Assembly: GCA_045863555.1 (NCBI GenBank)
Contig: BTUU01000009.1
Location: 1 to 64,000 of the forward strand
From: JACRLV01 sp045863555
Lineage (GTDB): Bacteria > Planctomycetota > Phycisphaerae > UBA1845 > Fen-1342
DNA: 64,000 nucleotides
Direction of reading: 5' to 3'
Part shown: positions 58,824-64,000 of the stretch, in pieces
Numbering within the stretch: the stretch's first letter is position 1
Layout of the letters: each line of letters starts with the position of its first letter
Notes under the pieces: generated by a model
The model's database searches: none
What the model saw: the letters and a program-made list of their open reading frames with translations, nothing else
What the model was told of the DNA's origin: nothing
Program-made: the position numbers and the translations under genes

Positions 58824-59837
58824 TCACTCGACCGTCCACGTATCTCCCTCGTTGAAGAGCGTGTCGAGTGTTCCGGGGCCGAATTTGGCGGTGACGTCGC
58901 GAATCTGGCCCATGACCATGTCGTCATAGGTCGGCACGCTCACCGCGCGGAAGACGCCGACGGGCTCCGGGAATTCCGGATACCGCATGCGGCTGAGCAG
59001 GTACGCGAGCGTGGGCTCGGCGGCCTTCTCGTCGTGGATCAGGAGGTCGTCGGCGGCGATGCCGTTTCCGAGCGTGACGACCTCGGGCGACATTCCGTTG
59101 AGGCGGATGCCTTTGTTGCGCTCCTTGCCGAAGATCATCGGCTTGCCGTGTTCCAGGTAGAGGACATTGTCCTCGCGCTGGGCGCGGTCCTGGGCGTATT
59201 CGAACGTGCCGTGATTGAAGACGTTGCAGTCCTGATAGACTTCGACGTACGCGGTTCCGCGGTGAAGGGCGGCGCGGCGGACCACTTCCTGAAGATGCTT
59301 GACGTCCGCGTCGATCGCGCGGGCCACGAACGTGACTTCCGCGCCGATGGCCGCGCAGATCGGGTGCATCGGGTAGTCGACCGTCCCGAATGGCGAGCTT
59401 TTTGTTTTCTTGCCGAGTTCGCTCGTGGGCGAGTATTGCCCCTTGGTCAGGCCGTAGATTCGGTTGTTGAAAAGGATGATCTTCAGATTGACATTGCGGC
59501 GGATGGTGTGCAGCGTGTGGTTGCCGCCGATGCTGAGGCCGTCGCCGTCGCCGGTGATGACCCAGACGTCCATGTCGGGGTTGGCGAGTTTGACGCCCGT
59601 GGCGATCGCGGGCGCGCGGCCGTGGATGCCGTGGATTCCGTAGGTTTCGAGGTAGTAGGGGAAGCGGCTGGAGCAGCCGATGCCCGAAACGACGACGGTG
59701 TTCTCGCGCTTGACGCCGAGGTCGGCGAAGACCTTCTGGAACTGCATCAGGACCGAATAGTCGCCGCAGCCGGGGCACCAGCGAACTTCCTGATCGGTGC
59801 GATAGTCCTTGGGTTTGAGTTGGAGCAGCTCGCTCAT
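58824..59837 (-). CDS. korB: 2-oxoacid:ferredoxin oxidoreductase, beta subunit
   Basis: A 337-residue thiamine-diphosphate subunit. It starts with 'RWCPGCGDYSVLMQF', carries the ThDP motif GDGDGLSIGGNHTLHTIR and ends the site near 'KIILFNNRIYGLTKGQ'. With the alpha subunit it oxidises 2-oxoglutarate (or a similar 2-oxoacid) to the acyl-CoA, reducing ferredoxin. Its ATG overlaps the alpha stop by 3 bases, so the two are coupled. Pyruvate is a less likely substrate, because this two-subunit layout is typical of 2-oxoglutarate enzymes. Confidence 0.88.
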   Translation of the reverse strand: MSELLQLKPKDYRTDQEVRWCPGCGDYSVLMQFQKVFADLGVKRENTVVVSGIGCSSRFPYYLETYGIHGIHGRAPAIATGVKLANPDMDVWVITGDGDGLSIGGNHTLHTIRRNVNLKIILFNNRIYGLTKGQYSPTSELGKKTKSSPFGTVDYPMHPICAAIGAEVTFVARAIDADVKHLQEVVRRAALHRGTAYVEVYQDCNVFNHGTFEYAQDRAQREDNVLYLEHGKPMIFGKERNKGIRLNGMSPEVVTLGNGIAADDLLIHDEKAAEPTLAYLLSRMRYPEFPEPVGVFRAVSVPTYDDMVMGQIRDVTAKFGPGTLDTLFNEGDTWTVE

Positions 59838-61711
59838 CGGATACCTCCCAGCAGCTCGTCGATCCGCGTCTGAATGTCGACCACCTGGAACGGCTTGCCC
59901 TGCACCTTGTGCAGGCCGATGGGCTCGATCAGGTAGCGGGCGCGAAGCAGGAACTCGAGCTGGCCCATGTTGAGTTCGGCCACGAGTACGGTCTTGAAAC
60001 GGTAGAGGATCTCGCCGAGGTTGGCCGGCATCGGATTCAGCCAGCGGAGATGGACGTGCGCGACGGGCTGGCCGGCGTCGCGAGCCCGTTCGACGGCGGT
60101 CCGGACGGTTCCGAAGGTGCCGCCCCAGGAAACGATGAGCAGTTCGCCCGATTCATCGCCGAAGATCTGCTGCGGCGGGATGTCGTGGACGACGTTTTCG
60201 ACTTTCTGGGCCCGGAGCTCGATCATCCGCTGGTGGTTGGCGGGGTCGTAGCTGATGTTGCCGGTGACGTGCTCCTTCTCGAGACCGCCGATGCGGTGCT
60301 GGAGATTCGGCGTGCCGGGGATGGCCCAGGGCCGTGCACCCGCGGCGTCGCGGAGGTATGGCTTGAAGGCGGCCGGGTCCGTCGCGTGGTGAATGGGGAT
60401 GGGCGCGAGCTCATCGGCGGTCGGGATACGCCAGGGTTCGGCGCCGTTGGCGAGGTGACCGTCGGTGAGGAGCATGACGGGCGTCATGTACTTCACGGCG
60501 ATCCGGACGGCTTCAACGGCCGACCAGAAGCAGTCTCCGGGCGATTCTGCGGCGAGGACCGGCATCGGGCACTCGCCGTTGCGTCCGAGAACGGCCTGCC
60601 AGAGGTCGGCCTGCTCGGTCTTGGTCGGAAGGCCGGTGCTGGGGCCGCCGCGCTGGACGTTGATGATGACCATCGGCAGCTCGGTCATGACGCCGAGGCC
60701 GATGCCTTCCTGCTTGAGGGCGACGCCGGGGCCGCTGGTGCCGGTGACGGCGATGGCGCCGGTGTATGCCGCGCCGATGCAGCCGCACATCGCGGCGATT
60801 TCGTCCTCGGCCTGGAACGTCCGGACGTCGTAGTTCTTGAGGGCGGAGAGTTCCTGGAGGATTTCGCTGGCCGGGGTGATCGGGTAGGAGCAGTAGACCA
60901 GGGGCTTGTTCGCGAGTTTGGCGGCGGTGACGCAGCCGATCGCGGCGGCCTGGTTGCCGGTGACGTTGCGATAGCGGCCGGGCGGGAGCGAGGCTTTCCG
61001 CACGCGGTAGCGGACGGGGAACATTTCGGCGGTCTCGCCGAAATTGAAGCCCGCGCGGAGGGCGAGTTCGTTGGCCTTGGCGACATCGGGCTTGGTTGCG
61101 AATTTCGTGTGGATCCAGTTGAGCGTCGTTTCGATCGGGCGCTCGTAGAGCCAGAAGACGAGGCCGAGGGCGTAGATGTTCTTGCAGCGCTCGGCGTCCT
61201 TGGCGTTAAGGCCGGATTCCTTGACGGCCTCGACGGTGTGTTTTGTGATCGGGACGGCATAGACGCGATAGCGCGAGAGTTCGCCGGTTTCGAGCGGATT
61301 CTGCTCGTAGAGCGCCTTTTTGAGCGAGACGGGCGTGAATTCGTCGCTGTTGGTGATGAGGATGCCGCCGTCCATGAGGTCGCGGATGTTCGTCTTCAGG
61401 GCGGCGGGGTTCATCGCGATGAGCGCGTCGACCTTGTCGCCGGGCGTGTGAATCACGTGGTTGCTGAAGTTGATCTGGAAGCCCGAGACGCCGGCGAGCG
61501 TTCCGGCGGGGGCGCGGATCTCGGCGGGGTAGTCGGGCAGCGTGGCGACGTCGTTTCCGAACACGGCGGAGGTGTTCGTGAACTGGGTGCCCGCGAGCTG
61601 CATGCCGTCGCCGGAGTCACCGACGAAACGAATGGCCGCGTGCGGGATTTCTTCAGTTCGATCCTGTGGGGGGCGGACGGGAGCGGCGGTCGCCGCTTCG
61701 GGGGATGACAT
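59834..61711 (-). CDS. korA: 2-oxoacid:ferredoxin oxidoreductase, alpha subunit (gamma-alpha fusion)
   Basis: A 625-residue fused subunit. The N-terminal gamma domain (about 20-200; '[17 protein letters not shown]') is joined to the alpha pyrimidine-binding domain (about 245-490; '[20 protein letters not shown]', '[13 protein letters not shown]') and to the transketolase-C-like domain at the end ('[18 protein letters not shown]'). Gene order alpha-beta and overlap with korB are as in other KorAB enzymes (EC 1.2.7.3). GGGAGG precedes the ATG. It would serve the oxidative or reductive TCA cycle. Confidence 0.88.
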   Translation of the reverse strand: MSSPEAATAAPVRPPQDRTEEIPHAAIRFVGDSGDGMQLAGTQFTNTSAVFGNDVATLPDYPAEIRAPAGTLAGVSGFQINFSNHVIHTPGDKVDALIAMNPAALKTNIRDLMDGGILITNSDEFTPVSLKKALYEQNPLETGELSRYRVYAVPITKHTVEAVKESGLNAKDAERCKNIYALGLVFWLYERPIETTLNWIHTKFATKPDVAKANELALRAGFNFGETAEMFPVRYRVRKASLPPGRYRNVTGNQAAAIGCVTAAKLANKPLVYCSYPITPASEILQELSALKNYDVRTFQAEDEIAAMCGCIGAAYTGAIAVTGTSGPGVALKQEGIGLGVMTELPMVIINVQRGGPSTGLPTKTEQADLWQAVLGRNGECPMPVLAAESPGDCFWSAVEAVRIAVKYMTPVMLLTDGHLANGAEPWRIPTADELAPIPIHHATDPAAFKPYLRDAAGARPWAIPGTPNLQHRIGGLEKEHVTGNISYDPANHQRMIELRAQKVENVVHDIPPQQIFGDESGELLIVSWGGTFGTVRTAVERARDAGQPVAHVHLRWLNPMPANLGEILYRFKTVLVAELNMGQLEFLLRARYLIEPIGLHKVQGKPFQVVDIQTRIDELLGGIR

Positions 61712-62004
61712 TCAGCGAACCTCCCTGCCGGGGTCGCTCCAGCCGACGGGCTGGCAGCCGGCTCGGCGTTAGTGATTCTAACTCGACCCGGATCGGATCA
61801 GGCAAGATCCGGTCCAGACGAAAAAGGGGCGGCCGACACGGTTTCGCGGGGCGGAGGTGGGTGAAGTCGCGCAGTTGCGTGAAAGTACGCAGCGACAGGG
61901 CCGGACGGGGTGGGTGGGAGGCCGGACGGTTGGACCAGAAAACGGAGTTGACGTTCTATTGTGGGGGGGAGAGAAGTCCATACAATATGTTGGGAGGTAT
62001 GGGC

Positions 62005-62982
62005 ATGGCGCTTCCGAAATCGGGTATCTACAATCGTGATTGCATCGCGGGGATGGCCGGGCTGCCGGAGGGCTCGATCGACCTTGCGTTTGCGGACCCG
62101 CCGTTCAATATCGGCTACGACTACGACATCTACGACGATCGGAAGGCCGCCGATGAATATCTCGACTGGTCGAAGAAGTGGATCAGCGGGGTCCAGCGTG
62201 TTCTGAAGCCGGACGGCGCGTTCTGGCTCGCGATCGGGGATGAGTACGCGGCCGAGTTGAAGGTGCTCTGCACGCGCGAGCTGGGGCTGCACTGCCGGAG
62301 CTGGGTGGTGTGGTTCTACACGTTCGGAGTCCATTGCACGAAGAAATTCACGCGCAGCCACGCGCACCTATTTCACTTTGTGAAGGACCCGAAGAACTAT
62401 ACGTTCCACATGGACCGCATCCGTGTGCCGTCGGCGCGGGAGCTGGTCTATGGCGATAAGCGGGCGGCGCCGGGCGGACGGAGCCCGGATGACACGTGGA
62501 TGATGGCGCCGGTGCTCCCAGACGAGGTGCCGGTGAAGGATGGTTTTGTGCTGCGGCCGCAGGATATCCCGACGCGGTTTCCGGTCGAAAGCGATACGTG
62601 GTACTTCGCGCGGGTCGCGGGGACGTTCGCGGAGCGTCGCGGGTGGCACGGGTGTCAGATGCCGGAGCAGTTGCTGGGGCGGATTATCCGTTCGTGCTCG
62701 AATGAGGGGGATGTCGTCTTCGACCCATTCGGCGGCAGCGGGACGACGCTGGCGGTGGCGAAGAAGCTCGGGCGGGAATATCTCGGCTTCGAGCTGTCGG
62801 AAAGCTACGCGAAGAACATCGAGCAACGGCTGGCGCAGATCAACGTCGGCGATCCGCTGAACGGACCCGAGCGGCCGGAATCCAGCGCTCCGGGGACGAA
62901 GGCGGGGCGGAAGCTGAAGCGCGAGAAGCGGGATACTGAAGACGGGCAGAACCTGTTGCAGTTGAAACCGACGGGGTCGTAG
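62005..62982 (+). CDS. orphan site-specific DNA methyltransferase (beta-class)
   Basis: A 325-residue SAM-dependent DNA methylase. The catalytic motif IV is DPPF (in [13 protein letters not shown], near the start) and the SAM-binding motif I is [10 protein letters not shown] near the C-terminus. This order marks a beta-class amino methylase (N6-adenine or N4-cytosine). The ATG at 62005 is chosen because GGGAGG lies 7 bases before it; ATGs at 61987 and 61999 are worse. A Lys/Arg-rich tail follows the domain. No restriction partner is adjacent, so it looks solitary. Confidence 0.9.
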   Translation: MALPKSGIYNRDCIAGMAGLPEGSIDLAFADPPFNIGYDYDIYDDRKAADEYLDWSKKWISGVQRVLKPDGAFWLAIGDEYAAELKVLCTRELGLHCRSWVVWFYTFGVHCTKKFTRSHAHLFHFVKDPKNYTFHMDRIRVPSARELVYGDKRAAPGGRSPDDTWMMAPVLPDEVPVKDGFVLRPQDIPTRFPVESDTWYFARVAGTFAERRGWHGCQMPEQLLGRIIRSCSNEGDVVFDPFGGSGTTLAVAKKLGREYLGFELSESYAKNIEQRLAQINVGDPLNGPERPESSAPGTKAGRKLKREKRDTEDGQNLLQLKPTGS

Positions 62983-63004
62983 GCTTGCGCTGCGCCCCGG
63001 CAAC

Positions 63005-63346
63005 ATGGACCCGCGGAGTCCCCGGAGTTCGCGCGTGCCAGACGCAAGTGGGAAAAAACCGGCCGGATTCCGTCTGCATCTGACGACGGTAATCTTCCTG
63101 CTCCTGCCGCCGACCGGCGTCGCGGTAGGGATGATGACCCTCAGCGCAAGGGACTGGGACCGACTCCGGCCCGACCAGTTCGGCGCGATGATCGCTGGAG
63201 GCTTTGTCGGGCCATTGCTCGCACTGCTTGCCGGTTACATGGTCTACCGGCTTTTTGGCCGGTCGAACGGTTGGGCGAACGCGGTCTGCATTCTGGTACT
63301 CATCCTCATGATGCTTGGAAATGCCGCCGCGAACATGAAGAAATGA
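63005..63346 (+). CDS. small membrane protein, unknown
   Basis: The 113-residue product has a basic, Pro/Ser-rich start, then three hydrophobic segments (about 28-46, 61-82, 90-108) with a short polar turn. There are no recognisable motifs. It starts 22 bases after the methyltransferase and could be in its transcript. Function unknown. Confidence 0.6.
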   Translation: MDPRSPRSSRVPDASGKKPAGFRLHLTTVIFLLLPPTGVAVGMMTLSARDWDRLRPDQFGAMIAGGFVGPLLALLAGYMVYRLFGRSNGWANAVCILVLILMMLGNAAANMKK

Positions 63347-63438
63347 TGCGCTTCGGGGATCTTAAGAATAACTACTTCGCAGACGGGGAGAAAGCTCCGT
63401 AGCGATCGACCGCGTTCGCGACGGCGTTTGTCCGCCGC

Positions 63439-64000
63439 TCACGTCTCGTGCCGGCTGAACCACACGCCGAAGACCGTGCGGAGGAAAATACGGATGTCGA
63501 GGCCCAGGCTCCAGTTGCGGATGTAGTGCACATCGTGCTGGATGCGCTTCTTGAGCGATGTGTCGCCGCGGTAGCCCTTGACCTGCGCGAAGCCCGTCAT
63601 GCCCGCTTTCATCTTGTGGCGCAGCATGTACCGCGGAATCTCCTTGCGGAACTGCTCGATGAATTCCGGCCGCTCCGGGCGCGGGCCGACGAGCGACATT
63701 TCGCCGCGCAGGACGTTGAACAGGTTCGGCAGTTCGTCGAGGCTCGTCTTTCGCAGGAATGAGCCGATCGGCGTGCGGCGCGAATCGGCCTTGCGCGACC
63801 AGACCGGGCCGTCCTTTTCCGCGTCCGTGCGCATCGTGCGGAACTTGACCATCATGAACTCTTCGCCGTCGAGGCCGACGCGGCGCTGGCGGTAGAAGAC
63901 GGGGCCGGGGCTGCTGAGCTTCACGGCGGCCGCGATCAGCAGCATCGGCACGGCGGCGATGAGCATGCAGATCGAGCCGACGACAAGATCGAATGAGCGC
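63439..64000 (-). CDS. sugar transferase (undecaprenyl-phosphate glycosylphosphotransferase type), partial
   Basis: The C-terminal part of an initiating glycosyltransferase for exopolysaccharide. The visible frame reads from the window edge 'RSFDLVVGSICMLIAAVPML' (membrane segment), then 'YRQRRVGLDGEEFMMVKFRT' and the family marks 'FLRKTSLDELPNLFNVLRGE' and 'MSLVGPRPERPEF', and ends 'VFGVWFSRHET'. It transfers a sugar-1-phosphate to the lipid carrier at the inner membrane. The N-terminus lies beyond the right edge; the frame remains open to 64000. Confidence 0.9.
   Translation of the reverse strand, partial: RSFDLVVGSICMLIAAVPMLLIAAAVKLSSPGPVFYRQRRVGLDGEEFMMVKFRTMRTDAEKDGPVWSRKADSRRTPIGSFLRKTSLDELPNLFNVLRGEMSLVGPRPERPEFIEQFRKEIPRYMLRHKMKAGMTGFAQVKGYRGDTSLKKRIQHDVHYIRNWSLGLDIRIFLRTVFGVWFSRHET

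Overview
The window looks like a chromosomal segment of a GC-rich planctomycete-type bacterium, probably close to the Phycisphaerae. This is an inference. It rests on four secreted proteins ending in dockerin-like duplicated calcium loops, zinc-ribbon-plus-membrane proteins, a flagellar cluster under an NtrC-type regulator, and type VI secretion (T6SS) parts in one high-GC stretch. I saw no rRNA, tRNA, CRISPR array, integrase or insertion sequence.

Layout. Positions 57-2136 hold four small plus-strand genes of immunity or stress type (an unknown, a DUF6882-like protein, a short IWKYGD-type protein, a YdeI/DUF1905 protein). VOC and DUF1801 genes follow on the minus strand, then a three-gene ABC exporter operon (3302-5622). 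A GGDEF diguanylate cyclase (minus) and a large TPR protein (plus) lead into a flagellar block (9589-23953): FlgN-like chaperone, sensor kinase, sigma-54 activator, flgB, flgC, fliE, fliF, fliG, fliH, fliI, fliJ, a MotE-like protein, fliK, flgD and flgE. A near-consensus -24/-12 promoter sits inside the end of the activator gene, just ahead of flgB, so the adjacent two-component pair probably drives the rod/basal-body operon.

The middle (23954-39158) is looser: secreted dockerin-tailed proteins, a fucose/arabinose-isomerase-like protein, a DUF1028 gene broken by a poly-G block, a POT peptide transporter, a subtilisin-like protease with four exact-length repeats, kynureninase, and a zinc-ribbon membrane protein. 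Many intergenic gaps carry degenerate tandem arrays with a 7- or 8-base period. The gap after flgE carries two aligned 84-base copies of a hairpin element whose stems show compensatory changes.

Positions 39159-48971 form a partial T6SS locus: an FHA protein with DnaJ-like zinc fingers, TssE, TssF, TssG and ClpV/TssH. Embedded on the opposite strand are two small secreted Cys-containing genes. One has a G9 run in its promoter spacer and the other is frameshifted at a C6 run, which suggests phase variation. The remaining T6SS parts must lie elsewhere.

The right part (49025-64000) has an acidic mini-protein, a second zinc-ribbon membrane protein, a tyrosine-phosphatase-like protein, two dockerin proteins (one with 14 tandem six-Cys repeats), a secreted nuclease-like protein, a fatty-acid desaturase, an RRM RNA-binding protein with a structured leader, acpS and a short-chain dehydrogenase, the two subunits of a 2-oxoacid:ferredoxin oxidoreductase, an orphan DNA methyltransferase, a small membrane protein, and a sugar transferase that runs off the right edge.
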